Of a DNA stretch of 64,000 bases, positions 32,505 to 41,647 are shown one piece after another. A program made the translations under genes and the position numbers. The stretch is from Serratia ficaria (lineage in GTDB: Bacteria > Pseudomonadota > Gammaproteobacteria > Enterobacterales > Enterobacteriaceae), in the NCBI RefSeq assembly GCF_900187015.1, contig NZ_LT906479.1, forward strand, positions 1,178,001 to 1,242,000, read 5' to 3'. The notes under the pieces are model-generated. The model had not been told where the DNA came from, ran no database searches, and saw only the letters and a list, made by a program, of their open reading frames with translations. Numbering within the stretch: the stretch's first letter is position 1; each line of letters begins with the position of its first letter.

Positions 32505-33791
32505 ATGAAAAAACTTTTATCCATGTTGGGCCTGAGTACGGTAACCATGGTTCCTTCTTTGGCCCTGGCCGCTCCGGCGGTCGCAGACAAGGCTGACAAC
32601 GCGTTCATGATGATCTGCACCGCTTTGGTGCTGTTTATGACGCTGCCCGGCGTCGCGTTGTTTTACGGCGGTTTGCTGCGTTCCAAGAACGTGCTGTCGA
32701 TGCTGACCCAGGTCACCGTCACCTTCGCGCTGGTGTGCGTGCTGTGGGTGCTGTACGGCTACAGCCTGGCCTTCAGCGAGGGCAACGCCTTCTTCGGCGG
32801 TTTCCAGACGGCGATGCTGAAAGGCATCGGCATCGACAGCCTGACCGGCACCTTTAACCAGATGATCCACGTCGCGTTCCAATGCTCCTTCGCCTGCATT
32901 ACCGTGGCGCTGGTGGTGGGCGGCTTCGCCGAACGCATCCGCTTCTCGGCGGTGGTGATCTTCGCGGCCATCTGGTTCACCATTTCTTACCTGCCGATTG
33001 CGCATATGGTATGGGGCGGCGGTTTCCTGGCGGCCGACGGCGCGCTGGACTTCGCCGGCGGCACCGTGGTGCACATCAACGCCGCCAGCGCGGGCCTGAT
33101 CGGCGCGTACCTGTTGGGCAAACGTGCCGGTTTCGGCAAGGAAGCGTTCAAACCGCACAACCTGCCGATGGTGTTTACCGGCGCGTCGATCCTGTATATC
33201 GGCTGGTTCGGCTTCAACGCCGGCTCCGCCAGCGCGGCGAACGGCATTGCGGCGTTGGCATTCCTGAACACCGTGGTTGCCACCGCGGGCGCCATCCTCT
33301 CCTGGACCTTCGCCGAGTGGATCGTGCGCGGTAAGCCTTCGCTGCTGGGCGCCTGCTCCGGCTGCATCGCCGGGCTGGTTGCGGTAACGCCGGCCGCCGG
33401 CACCGTCGGCGTCGGCGGGGCGCTGATCATCGGCCTGGTGGGCGGCATTGCCGGCCTGTGGGGCGTGGTGACGCTGAAGAAATGGCTGAAGGTGGACGAC
33501 ACCTGCGACGTGTTCGGCGTGCATGGCGTGTGCGGCATCGTCGGCTGCCTGCTGACCGGCGTGTTCACCGCCTCTTCACTGGGCGGCACCGGCTACGCGG
33601 AAGGCGTGACCATGGGCCACCAGGTTTGGGTGCAGTTGCTGAGCGTGGTGATCACCCTGGTGTGGTCGGGCGTCGCCGCCTTTATCGCCTTCAAGGTCGC
33701 CGGGGCCATCGTCGGGCTGCGCGTGCCGGAAGAGCAGGAGCGCGAAGGCCTGGACGTCAACAGCCACGGCGAGAGCGCCTACAACCAATAA
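32505..33791 (+). CDS. amtB: AmtB, ammonium channel
   Basis: 428 residues, equal to E. coli AmtB. Signal peptide (about 1-22, MVPSLALAAPAVADKADNAF marks the junction) then 11 helices. The twin pore histidines lie in LPIAHMVWGGG and VFGVHGVCGIVG. Cotranscribed with glnK, 36 bases downstream. The ATG at 32505 is used; a TTG six bases upstream lacks a reason to be preferred. GlnK inserts its T-loop into the trimeric channel from the cytoplasm. Confidence 0.98.
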   Translation: MKKLLSMLGLSTVTMVPSLALAAPAVADKADNAFMMICTALVLFMTLPGVALFYGGLLRSKNVLSMLTQVTVTFALVCVLWVLYGYSLAFSEGNAFFGGFQTAMLKGIGIDSLTGTFNQMIHVAFQCSFACITVALVVGGFAERIRFSAVVIFAAIWFTISYLPIAHMVWGGGFLAADGALDFAGGTVVHINAASAGLIGAYLLGKRAGFGKEAFKPHNLPMVFTGASILYIGWFGFNAGSASAANGIAALAFLNTVVATAGAILSWTFAEWIVRGKPSLLGACSGCIAGLVAVTPAAGTVGVGGALIIGLVGGIAGLWGVVTLKKWLKVDDTCDVFGVHGVCGIVGCLLTGVFTASSLGGTGYAEGVTMGHQVWVQLLSVVITLVWSGVAAFIAFKVAGAIVGLRVPEEQEREGLDVNSHGESAYNQ

Positions 33792-33840
33792 GGCCTGAAG
33801 AAGGGCAGTGCGCTAACCAATAATAAAATAATGATGATGC

Positions 33841-33870
33841 AAAAAGGGCGATGGCGACATCGCCCTTTTT
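33841..33870. terminator. Bidirectional terminator between amtB and tesB
   Basis: Perfect 13-bp stem AAAAAGGGCGATG (33841-33853) with CATCGCCCTTTTT (33858-33870), loop GCGA. The A and T tails serve both strands. Confidence 0.9.
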
Positions 33871-33876
33871 ATTGGC

Positions 33877-34740
33877 TCAAGCGTCGCGTTGGCGGATCAC
33901 CCCTTCCTGCACCGTGGTGGCGACCAGCACGCCGTCGCGGCTGTAGATTTGGCCACGCACGAAGCCGCGCGCGCCGGAGGCGGAGGAGCTTTCTACCGCG
34001 TACAGCAGCCAGTCATCCAGGCGGAACGGGCGGTGGAACCACATCGAGTGATCGATGGTGGCCACCTGCATGCCCGGCTCAAGAAAACCGACGCCGTGCG
34101 GCTGCAGCGCCGTCGGCAGGAAGTTGAAATCGGAGGCGTAGCCCAGCAGATACTGATGAATGTGCTGATCTTCCGGCATGCTGCCGTTGGCGCGGAACCA
34201 GACGTAGCGATGCGGTTCCTCAACGCTGCCTTTCAGCGGGTTGTGAAACTTCACCGGCCGCATTTCCAGCGGCTTTTGGCCGATAAACTTATCGCGCACC
34301 TTTTCCGGCAGCATATGCGCCAGCTTCTGGGCGATTTCCGATTCCGACATCAAGCCTTCCGGCGGCGGCACGTCCGGCATGCGGTTCTGGTGCTCAAAAC
34401 CGGCTTCCGGGCTCTGGAAGGAGGCGGTCATGTAGAAGATCGGCTTGCCGTGCTGGATGGCGCTGACGCGGCGGGCGCTGAAGCTGTTGCCGTCGCGCAG
34501 GGTTTCCACGTCATACACGATAGGCTTGCTGCTGTCGCCCGGGCGCAGGAAGTAACTGTGAAACGAGTGGACGTTGCGTTCCGCCGGCACGGTTTGTTTG
34601 GCGGCGTACAGCGCCTGGCCCACGACCTGGCCGCCGAACACCTGGCGCAGACCCAGATCTTCGCTTTGGCCGCGGAACAGCCCTTCTTCGATTTTCTCCA
34701 GATCCAGCAGATCGAGGAGGTTTTGCAATGCCTGGCTCAT
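33877..34740 (-). CDS. tesB: Acyl-CoA thioesterase II
   Basis: 287 residues (286 in E. coli). Double hotdog thioesterase with broad acyl-CoA specificity. Landmarks are [17 protein letters not shown] in the first hotdog and the active-site aspartate region [19 protein letters not shown] near the C-terminus. Convergent with amtB; divergent from ybaY. Confidence 0.96.
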   Translation of the reverse strand: MSQALQNLLDLLDLEKIEEGLFRGQSEDLGLRQVFGGQVVGQALYAAKQTVPAERNVHSFHSYFLRPGDSSKPIVYDVETLRDGNSFSARRVSAIQHGKPIFYMTASFQSPEAGFEHQNRMPDVPPPEGLMSESEIAQKLAHMLPEKVRDKFIGQKPLEMRPVKFHNPLKGSVEEPHRYVWFRANGSMPEDQHIHQYLLGYASDFNFLPTALQPHGVGFLEPGMQVATIDHSMWFHRPFRLDDWLLYAVESSSASGARGFVRGQIYSRDGVLVATTVQEGVIRQRDA

Positions 34741-34969
34741 AAAGTTATTACCTTTCTAATAATGATTTTGCGCAGTGTGCGGAATATCACGGCATGACGT
34801 CAACATCTTGCGTTATAGGGGCGCTAAAATTGTCTTAATAGTGAGCATTATCAGCGGCGGAAGTGATTAATAGGCGGAGCAAAATGGATTTCTCAGTATT
34901 TTGTGCTAAGTTTATTGAGTGAGGCGGTGAAAGCCACCAACATGTTGATAATAAAAAGGAGACCGATCC

Positions 34970-35461
34970 ATGAAACTCTGGCAAATCGTAGGTGGAGCAG
35001 CAGCATTGACGATCACGCTGGCGGGTTGTGCCCAAAAGAGTGCGGATGTGCCTACCCCGGCGGCGGGAAATCCGGCGGCGGCGCAAACGCAGATCCAGGG
35101 GCCGGCGGTGACTGGTTCGGTGAACATTCGCCAGCGCATTGCGCTGCCGCCGGATGCCGTACTGACGGTCACCCTCTCTGACGCCTCGCTGGCGGATGCG
35201 CCATCGAAAGTCATCGCCCAGCGCGCGGTGCGCACCGAAGGTACCCAGGCGCCGTTCAACTTTGTGCTGCCGTATAACCCGGCCGATATTCAGCCGAACG
35301 CGCGCATCATTCTGAGTGCGGCGGTGACGGTGAATGGCCAAATGATCTTTATCACCGATACCATCCAGGAAGTGATCAACCGCAACGGCACCCGTGCCGA
35401 CCTGCTGCTGGTTCCGGTACAGGGCGTGCCGGTTCAGACGACGCCGACGGCGATGCCGTAA
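34970..35461 (+). CDS. ybaY: YbaY, lipoprotein with YscW/type III chaperone-like domain
   Basis: 163 residues, shorter than E. coli YbaY (190). Signal peptide MKLWQIVGGAAALTITLAGC with lipobox Cys20, then a Pro/Ala/Gln-rich spacer and a beta-rich domain (about 48-155, VTGSVNIRQRIALPPDAVLTV) related to YscW-type pilotins. The usual label, glycoprotein/polysaccharide metabolism protein, has no firm basis. Ribosome site AAAAGGAGACC precedes the ATG. Monocistronic. Confidence 0.88.
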   Translation: MKLWQIVGGAAALTITLAGCAQKSADVPTPAAGNPAAAQTQIQGPAVTGSVNIRQRIALPPDAVLTVTLSDASLADAPSKVIAQRAVRTEGTQAPFNFVLPYNPADIQPNARIILSAAVTVNGQMIFITDTIQEVINRNGTRADLLLVPVQGVPVQTTPTAMP

Positions 35462-35489
35462 CGTCGCTTTCCTGAACGAGCCTGATATC

Positions 35490-35527
35490 AACAGCCTTTG
35501 CGCTTCGGCCAAAGGCTGTTTTGTTTT
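35490..35527 (+). terminator. ybaY terminator
   Basis: Stem AACAGCCTTTG (35490-35500) with CAAAGGCTGTT (35510-35520), then TTGTTTTA. Confidence 0.88.
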
Positions 35528-35840
35528 ATCCGCGCCAGCCGTACCGCTGAAGGTCCACCGTGCTGTGCGGCCCGAAAATGATCCCCTCCGCCAGCAGCGC
35601 CTGCCGCTGGCGCTGAAAGTCTTCACCCTGCTGCGAGATTTGCCCATGGCGATTAATCACCCGGTGCCAGGGCAGGGTGCTGCCTTCGGGCAAACGCCGC
35701 AATACGCCGCCGACCTGGCGCGCGGCGCGCGGCGAACCCGCCAGCTGCGCCACTTCGCCATAGGTCGTGACTTTGCCGTAAGGAATGGCGGCCACCACGT
35801 GAAATACGCGTTGGCTGAAGGAGGCGTCTTCTGGTTCCAT
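35526..35840 (-). CDS. atl: Alkyltransferase-like protein (Atl/YbaZ)
   Basis: 104 residues (E. coli YbaZ has 129, longer at the N-terminus). Homologous to the DNA-binding domain of O6-alkylguanine-DNA alkyltransferase, but the acceptor cysteine of PCHRV is replaced by Trp: LPWHRVINRHG (about residues 56-66). ATL proteins therefore bind and flip O6-alkylguanine without repairing it and hand the lesion to nucleotide excision repair. The arginine finger region GSPRAARQVGGVLRRLP is present. Divergent from ffs. Confidence 0.93.
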   Translation of the reverse strand: MEPEDASFSQRVFHVVAAIPYGKVTTYGEVAQLAGSPRAARQVGGVLRRLPEGSTLPWHRVINRHGQISQQGEDFQRQRQALLAEGIIFGPHSTVDLQRYGWRG

Positions 35841-35927
35841 TTCTCTCTTCCTGCGCGAATAAAACCCCAGCCAGAGAGTGTGCCACAGGCGAGGTGGGTA
35901 AGAAAACAGCGGTTGGACCGGGCTGGC

Positions 35928-35956
35928 TTGCTATTTGGCGGGCCATCGCCGATAAT
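35928..35956 (+). promoter_or_regulatory. Promoter of ffs (4.5S RNA)
   Basis: TTGCTA (35928-35933) and GATAAT (35951-35956) are 17 bases apart, followed by a GC-rich discriminator GCCCCCCGC typical of stringently controlled stable-RNA genes. Transcription would begin about 25 bases before the mature 5' end, matching the RNase P-removed leader known for E. coli 4.5S RNA. Confidence 0.75.
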
Positions 35957-35988
35957 GCCCCCCGCTTCGAAGTACAGAAGCCGTCAAT

Positions 35989-36102
35989 GGGGGCCCTGTT
36001 GGTTCTCCCGCAACACTAACTTGTGAACTCGGTCAGATCCGGAAGGAAGCAGCCGCAGCAGGTGACGTGTGTGCCGGGATGTAGCTGGCAGGGCCTCCAC
36101 CA
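35989..36102 (+). ncRNA. ffs: 4.5S RNA of the signal recognition particle
   Basis: 114 bases, same length class as E. coli 4.5S RNA. The conserved SRP core is intact: GGTCAGATCCGGAAGGAAGC (asymmetric loop and GGAA tetraloop, 36034-36053) and the return strand GCAGGTGACGTGTGTGCCGGG. The 5' end GGGGGCCCTG pairs with CAGGGCCTCC at the 3' end to close the hairpin. It binds Ffh and targets inner-membrane proteins to FtsY. Ends are placed by analogy with E. coli. Confidence 0.96.
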
Positions 36103-36196
36103 ATTTCGGCCCCGTCATTTTTCCCCCGTTTTTCCTGTCGAACCGTCAATCGGCCACTGGCTATCGGGGCGCACCATGCCCGGCGCCGCACATCGA

Positions 36197-37540
36197 TCAG
36201 TGCCTTACCAGCGTGGCGAAGTAATAGACCAGCGGTATTGCCAGCAGATAGAGCCCAAACGGCACTTCCCGCCATTTGCCGGCGATCGCCTTGATGACGA
36301 TATAGAACAGCAACCCGCCGGCGATACCTGTACCGAAACTGTTGGCGATCAACGTGATCATCACCATCATCAATACCGGCAGCCCGTCGGTGAAGCTGGC
36401 CAAATCGACCTTGCGCAGCCCGCTGAACATGTTCAGGCCGATCAGGATCAACGCCGGCGCGGTGGCCTCTTTCGGGATCATCAGGGCTATCGGGGTAAAC
36501 AGCAGCATCAGCAGGAACATCATCGCCGCCGCTAACGCCGTCAGGCCGGTTTTGCCGCCGGCTTCGGCCGCCGCGGAAGATTCGATCAGCGCGGTGGCGG
36601 CGGGAATGCCGACCCAGGGGCCAAGCGCCGCGGCGATGGAATCCACCATAAAGGGCCGGTTGATGTGCGGCATATTGCCGTGTTCGTCCAACAGCCCGGC
36701 TTCGCCGCCCACCGCCAGGGTGGTGCCCATGGTGGAGAAAAATTCCGAGGCGAAAAACACAAACAGGTAGGGCAAAAAGACGATATTCAGCGCGCCGATC
36801 ATATCGACCTGGCCGAGCACCGGCGCCAGCGAATGCGGCATCGCGATCGGGCTGTCCGGCAGGCGGGTAACGCCGAACGGAATGCCGACCAGCGTGGCGA
36901 ACAGAATTGCCCACAGGATAGCGCCCGGTATGCGCCGGGCCTGCAGCGCGATCGCCAGGAACAGGCCGCACAGGGCGATCAGCGCGCCGGGGGCGGTGAA
37001 GTCCCCCAGCATCAGCGCGTTCGACCTGGCGTTGGCCAGCACCAGGCCGGCGTTGCGGAAGCCGAGCATCGCCACGAACAGCCCGATCGACGCGGTCAGC
37101 CCCAGCTTGATCGACTGCGGCACCGAGCGGGTCACCACCTCGCGCAGCCCGAGCCGGGTCAGCGCAAAGAACAAAATGCCGGACCAGCAGGCGATGCCAA
37201 GACCAATTTGCCAGCTGACGCCCTCGCTGCCCGCCAGCGTCACCCCGACCAGCACCGAACCGCCGATGCCGGGCCCGACGATGAACGGCAGGTTGCCGTA
37301 AAACGCCATCAGCAGCGTGCCGACCACAAACACCAGAATGGTGCCGGTGGTCGCCGCGCCCTTGTCCATGCCGCCTACCGCCAGCAGGCCGGGAATAACC
37401 ACCAGCAGATAAGCGGCGGCCAGAAAGCCGGTTACCCCGGCCAGGCATTCGGTTCTGACACTGCTTTGCCGCGCGCGCAGTTGAAAACGCCGCTGCAGCC
37501 AGCTCCCCGCTGTTGGAGCATTTACTGAATTATCCGCCAT
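36197..37540 (-). CDS. NCS2/AzgA-type adenine-hypoxanthine permease
   Basis: 447 residues with 12-14 hydrophobic segments of the nucleobase-cation symporter-2 family, AzgA-like branch (relatives AdeP/PurP and GhxP). Branch landmarks are GFLAAAYLLVVIPGLLAVGG, PFIVGPGIGGSVLVGVTL and the C-terminal half SSAAAEAGGKTGLTAL, where AzgA-type carriers have a Glu in ESSAAAE. It lies 31 bases downstream of adenine deaminase on the same strand, so adenine is the likely substrate. Substrate assignment is inferred from context. Confidence 0.87.
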   Translation of the reverse strand: MADNSVNAPTAGSWLQRRFQLRARQSSVRTECLAGVTGFLAAAYLLVVIPGLLAVGGMDKGAATTGTILVFVVGTLLMAFYGNLPFIVGPGIGGSVLVGVTLAGSEGVSWQIGLGIACWSGILFFALTRLGLREVVTRSVPQSIKLGLTASIGLFVAMLGFRNAGLVLANARSNALMLGDFTAPGALIALCGLFLAIALQARRIPGAILWAILFATLVGIPFGVTRLPDSPIAMPHSLAPVLGQVDMIGALNIVFLPYLFVFFASEFFSTMGTTLAVGGEAGLLDEHGNMPHINRPFMVDSIAAALGPWVGIPAATALIESSAAAEAGGKTGLTALAAAMMFLLMLLFTPIALMIPKEATAPALILIGLNMFSGLRKVDLASFTDGLPVLMMVMITLIANSFGTGIAGGLLFYIVIKAIAGKWREVPFGLYLLAIPLVYYFATLVRH

Positions 37541-37571
37541 TTCGTCGGCATCTCCCCGTGCAGTCTTATGA

Positions 37572-39365
37572 TTATGGTTGTGCCGGCGTTTCCCAGCAGG
37601 CGATCAGCGGCTCGACAATCTGGCGCGTCGCGCCGTCGGTCAGGCCGAGATCGGTCAGGTGCGGCCCGGCGTTGCATGCCAGGCAGGTGCCCTCTATCGC
37701 CTTGAAAACGCGGTAGGGCGGTTCCCAGTCGGCAACCTGCGCGCTGAGTTCACGCAGGTTTTTAAATTGCTGCGCCAGTTCAGCGGCGGGCAGGTCGGAC
37801 AGCATGCCGGCGATCGGCATCGCCACCTGCGCCAGCAGCGCGCCGCGTTGGCTGAGAGCCATGCCGCCGCCGCTGGCGATCAGGGCATTGGCGGCCAGCG
37901 CCATATCGGCGGCATCGCGCCCCAGCACCACCAAATTGTGCGAGTCATGCGAATAACTGGTGGCGATGGCGCCGCGCAGTTCTCCCCAGCCTTCCAGCAA
38001 CGCCAGCTGTGGCTTGGCCGGATGGCGGCCATGGCGGTGCTGTACCCAGATCAGGCTGAAACCCGGCGGGACCTGCACTTCACCTTCGCGCACCTCGACC
38101 GTGACTTCGCTCCATTGGGTGAAGCGCGCGCCTTTGATATTGCGCAGCCTGGCCTGGCCGTGGCGAATGCCCGGCACCTTCGGCGCGAAGTCTGCGGCGG
38201 CCAGCGGCGGCAAGCGCAGCGTATCGCGCGGCGCCTTCACTGCCGGATTGGCGCCGAGCGGCGCCAGCAATTTATGGCGTCGCGCCGTCAGTTTTCCCGC
38301 CACGTAGACCGCCCGTGCCTGAAGCCGAGACAGCGAATCGAACACCACCAGATCGGCGGTGCGCCCGGCGGCAACCAGCCCCAAATCGTTGCGTTGCAGG
38401 CGGATTGCGGCATTGAGCGTCGCCATCCGCAGCGCATCGGTCGCCGGTAGACCCTGCTCAATCAGCAGGTTGAGCAGGGCGATGACGCCGCCTTTCTCCA
38501 ACAGGATGTCCGGCGGCACGTCGTCGGTGCACAGGGTGATTTGCGAAGACAGATGCGGCAGCGTCAGCAGCGCCGCAACAATCTCCGGCAACAGGTAAGG
38601 ATGGGAGCCGCGGATCTCAAGCGTCAGGCCGGCGCGCAGCTTCTCCAGCGCATCGGCTGCGGAAGTCAATTCGTGATCCGAGGTGACGCCGGCCGCCAGG
38701 TAAGCCTGCAGCTGGGCGCTGCTGAGCCCGCGGGCGTGGCCTTCGATCAGCTTGCCGCTGTCGAGGCCGGCGTTGAGAATTTCCAGCATGCGTTCGCTGC
38801 CGTTGAGTACGCCGTGCATGTCCATCACTTCGGCGACGCCGGCCACTTCCGGCCAGGCCAGCATGGTGGCCATTTCCTGGCCGCCGAAGTCGGCGCCGGA
38901 CATCTCCAGGCCGGGCGTGGAGGGCACGCTGGACGGCACGGCGCAGATGACCCGCAGCGGCAGGCCGCGGCTGGCGTCGATGGCGTAACGCACGCCGGCG
39001 ACGCCGAGCACGTTGGCCAGCTCATGCGGATCCCAGAAGACGGTGGTGGTGCCCTGGGCGACCACGATCTCGGCGTAGCGCTCCGGCGGCAAATGCGAGC
39101 TCTCCAGGTGCACGTGGGTGTCGATCAAGCCGGGGCTGAGGTAGGCGCCGGCCAGATCTTGCGTTTCCGCGGCCTCTGCCGCAGTGCCGCAGGGATGAAC
39201 GCTGGCAATCAGCGAGCCGACGATGCCGACGTCCGCCGGGCGAATTTCACCGGTCGCCATGTCGATCACTGCCGCGTTGGTCAGTAACAGGTCGTAAGGC
39301 GTTTGGCCCAGGGCGGCCTGCACGGCGCGCTGGCGTTCGCCGGCGCTGAGGGAATAAGGGGTCAT
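37572..39365 (-). CDS. ade: Adenine deaminase
   Basis: 597 residues (588 in E. coli). Converts adenine to hypoxanthine and ammonia. Amidohydrolase family: metal ligands in LIDTHVHLESSHL (His-x-His), WDPHELANV, EGHARGLS, TSDHELTS and CTDDVPPDI. The C-terminal Ade domain follows (about 420-597). ATG 39365 is preceded by CAGGTAAATACC; another in-frame ATG at 39380 has no ribosome site, so 39365 is preferred. First gene of an ade-permease operon for adenine salvage or use as nitrogen source, divergent from a LysR regulator. Confidence 0.94.
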   Translation of the reverse strand: MTPYSLSAGERQRAVQAALGQTPYDLLLTNAAVIDMATGEIRPADVGIVGSLIASVHPCGTAAEAAETQDLAGAYLSPGLIDTHVHLESSHLPPERYAEIVVAQGTTTVFWDPHELANVLGVAGVRYAIDASRGLPLRVICAVPSSVPSTPGLEMSGADFGGQEMATMLAWPEVAGVAEVMDMHGVLNGSERMLEILNAGLDSGKLIEGHARGLSSAQLQAYLAAGVTSDHELTSAADALEKLRAGLTLEIRGSHPYLLPEIVAALLTLPHLSSQITLCTDDVPPDILLEKGGVIALLNLLIEQGLPATDALRMATLNAAIRLQRNDLGLVAAGRTADLVVFDSLSRLQARAVYVAGKLTARRHKLLAPLGANPAVKAPRDTLRLPPLAAADFAPKVPGIRHGQARLRNIKGARFTQWSEVTVEVREGEVQVPPGFSLIWVQHRHGRHPAKPQLALLEGWGELRGAIATSYSHDSHNLVVLGRDAADMALAANALIASGGGMALSQRGALLAQVAMPIAGMLSDLPAAELAQQFKNLRELSAQVADWEPPYRVFKAIEGTCLACNAGPHLTDLGLTDGATRQIVEPLIACWETPAQP

Positions 39366-39501
39366 GGTATTTACCTGCATAATGACAGGGAAGTTACTCT
39401 AGGCGGGAGGCCGGGCTTTGCCCAGATGATTTAATTTATTGCGTGATAAGAAACGTTTATGCTGTGGCAAACGTTTCCCCGACAGCTGACGGAAGGCTGA
39501 T

Positions 39502-40431
39502 ATGTCCGAACCCTGGCGCCGGCTGCCCGCGCTCTCTCTGAAACAGATCCAATATTTCGTGACGCTGGCGCAACTGCGGCATTTTACCGATACCGCCAAC
39601 CGTTTGGCGATCAGCCAGCCGGCGCTGAGCAGCGCGCTGCGGCAGATCGAATCGGTGCTGGGGGGCAAGCTGGTGAACCGCACCGCCTCGGCGGTGACGC
39701 TGACCGAGCTGGGGGCGGCGATTTTGCCGCATGCCGAACGCCTGCTGAACGTGGCGCAGGGCGCGTTTGACGATATGCAGCGCATCATGCTGGCGGGCGG
39801 TGACGGCACCTTGCGCATCGGGCTGGTGCCTTCGGTCGGCAGCCTGCTTTTTCCTGCGGTGCCGCAGCGGCTGGCGGCGCATTTTCCCCGGCTGCGCATC
39901 GAATTTCACGATCAGACCAACGACTCGCTGCTGTTACAGCTGGAGAACGGCCTGATTGATTTTGGCTTTGGCGCGCTCGACAGCTCGGTGCCGGATTCGT
40001 TGGAAATTCATCCGCTGCAGGAAGATCCTTTCGTGGTGATTATGCGGCGCGACGATCCTCTGGCGGAATCGCATCATTTACCCTGGCGGCAGCTTGCTCG
40101 GCGTAATATCGCCGTTTTTTCCAAGGGGAATATCAGCCGGTTGGTGTCGGCGCTGGCGGAAAGCCATCGCCTGAATTTAACGGCGTCTTACCAGGTGGAC
40201 TTTCTTGAGACGTTATATGGATTAGTGCGTTCAAATTTAGCCGTGGCTATTTTGCCTCAGCTTTATACGACGCATCTTCAGGATGATGAATTAACCGTCG
40301 TTCACCTGCAGCAACCCTTACTTAGCCGCACTATTGCATTAATGCGCAGCGCAACCCAAAGTCGCTCGCCATTAATAGAGGATTGTTTCCAGTTATTATT
40401 GCAGGATTTCCAGCGGAAGATGAAAGCTTAA
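39502..40431 (+). CDS. LysR-family transcriptional regulator, probably of ade and its permease
   Basis: 309 residues. N-terminal winged HTH (about 13-72, LKQIQYFVTLAQLRHFTDTA...LSSALRQIESVLGG) and a periplasmic-binding-like effector domain (about 100-300). Divergent from ade with a 136-base gap, the classic LysR arrangement; that it controls ade and that it senses a purine are inferences. Base composition changes inside the gene: the first half is GC-rich like its neighbours, while from about 40080 on the codons become AT-rich, continuing into hha-tomB. Confidence 0.85.
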   Translation: MSEPWRRLPALSLKQIQYFVTLAQLRHFTDTANRLAISQPALSSALRQIESVLGGKLVNRTASAVTLTELGAAILPHAERLLNVAQGAFDDMQRIMLAGGDGTLRIGLVPSVGSLLFPAVPQRLAAHFPRLRIEFHDQTNDSLLLQLENGLIDFGFGALDSSVPDSLEIHPLQEDPFVVIMRRDDPLAESHHLPWRQLARRNIAVFSKGNISRLVSALAESHRLNLTASYQVDFLETLYGLVRSNLAVAILPQLYTTHLQDDELTVVHLQQPLLSRTIALMRSATQSRSPLIEDCFQLLLQDFQRKMKA

Positions 40432-40510
40432 CAAGTCAATAGGATAAAGACTAAATTAACGCTGGCATTGAAGCCGACAAAAGCATCGGCTCAACGCGTT
40501 GCTGCCCGGA

Positions 40511-40714
40511 TTAACGTACATACTTCCAAACGGCGGTGGGGATTTTATCGTACAGTTTGTTCATGGTGAGCTCTGCCAGGCGGTGATCGGCGGCGGAGTA
40601 AAACAGCTCCAGCTCATCATCGGAAAGTTCATACTTATTTTTCTCAATAACACGTTCAAGCGTGTCAATCGTGGTGCATTTACGTAAACGCATCAGATAG
40701 TCGATTTTTGTCAT
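40511..40714 (-). CDS. hha: Hha/YmoA, H-NS-associated modulator
   Basis: 67 residues, nearly identical to Yersinia YmoA as I recall it ([20 protein letters not shown]...). Small helical protein that binds H-NS and StpA and strengthens silencing of AT-rich, often horizontally acquired or virulence genes under temperature and osmotic control. AT-rich itself. It lies 51 bases downstream of tomB, forming the conserved tomB-hha pair. Yersinia literature uses ymoA for the same gene. Confidence 0.96.
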   Translation of the reverse strand: MTKIDYLMRLRKCTTIDTLERVIEKNKYELSDDELELFYSAADHRLAELTMNKLYDKIPTAVWKYVR

Positions 40715-40765
40715 GATGGCCTTTAATCTTATAAACCGTAAAATAAGTTGGGGAATAATTATCCC

Positions 40766-41134
40766 CTAAGTTTTCATTGTCGTACAGATGTCCTCTCCTG
40801 AGAACATTCTGAATAATCTCGCCTTGGTTTTTTGCCAGCGGCGAAGGTCGGAGTCATTGATACCGTAGCTGCTAAACAACGTATAGGTATCGTCGAGATA
40901 TTCTTCGACTAACTCCGACAGATCTGATTCGTCCATGTATTTAATTTTATAACTCATCACAAACGAAGCAATATGTTCAATCAACTCATTAAGCTGGAGG
41001 TTGACGGAAGACGTTGGATCGTTCACCCAACCGTGGTGGCTGTCTCCCAGGGTTGCGATGCCTTCATCATACAAATTTTCGCACAAGAATTTGAGTTGAG
41101 CAATATCATGCCGCTTAGGCGAATACTCATCCAT
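40766..41134 (-). CDS. tomB: TomB/YbaJ, Hha antidote and biofilm modulator
   Basis: 122 residues. TomB (YbaJ) counteracts Hha toxicity; Cys-dependent oxidation of Hha by TomB has been described. The start MDEYSPKRHDIAQLKFLCEN and the acidic middle YMDESDLSELVEEYLDDTYTL are typical. It is immediately upstream of hha on the same strand. In E. coli acrB follows; here an island of about 5.3 kb intervenes. Confidence 0.95.
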   Translation of the reverse strand: MDEYSPKRHDIAQLKFLCENLYDEGIATLGDSHHGWVNDPTSSVNLQLNELIEHIASFVMSYKIKYMDESDLSELVEEYLDDTYTLFSSYGINDSDLRRWQKTKARLFRMFSGEDICTTMKT

Positions 41135-41293
41135 ATCATCCCCTCCGTAAGACTTAATTTCGGTGTTGATAACACTATGTGAGTAAGCTGATTTACATCA
41201 TGGACGGAGGCAGCTTAACGGTGACTAAATAAACTTACCGTATAATGAATATAAATCATTTTTTCGCATTTGACCTGCTGTTATTACGTAAAC

Positions 41294-41647
41294 TTACAAT
41301 TCATCTGCGGTCGATGGGCGTGAGTTATCAATGATGTCGAAGACGACTCCCCGTTCCGTCAAGCTGAACCTGACGCTGTCGCTGATGAATTCCTCGGCGT
41401 TGATATCCAGACAGGCGTTGAAAAGGGTCCACTTATAGCGATAACTCATTGAATAATCGCCATTGCCTGCATTTTCTATATCAAGTATTTCTAATGAATC
41501 TTCTGCGTAGCGCGCGCTCTCGGAATAAAAACTCAGCCCGCTGGTTAGCGCCGGCACTAACTCGGATATTTTATCATTAATCACTTTCTTTAATTCTTTA
41601 ACAGAAAGTGCGTTGATTTTCAGATCGCAGGCTAGGGTTATGCGCAT
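41294..41647 (-). CDS. Hypothetical protein, 117 residues, AT-rich
   Basis: Not recognised. A predicted soluble, acidic protein starting MRITLACDLKINALSVKEL with no signal peptide or membrane helix. An alternating hydrophobic pattern (SMSYRYKWTLFNACLDINAE) suggests beta structure. It is 159 bases upstream of tomB on the same strand, with composition like hha-tomB. The ribosome site is weak (AGG 15 bases before the ATG), so the start may be wrong. Length, absence of rare clustering of stops, and neighbours support a real gene, possibly H-NS/Hha-silenced. Confidence 0.55.
   Translation of the reverse strand: MRITLACDLKINALSVKELKKVINDKISELVPALTSGLSFYSESARYAEDSLEILDIENAGNGDYSMSYRYKWTLFNACLDINAEEFISDSVRFSLTERGVVFDIIDNSRPSTADEL

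Noticed and set aside
36033..37448. A 471-codon frame overlapping the NCS2 permease on the same strand
   Set aside because: The alternative frame is Arg/Gly/Ala-rich without hydrophobic helices, and it reads through ffs.
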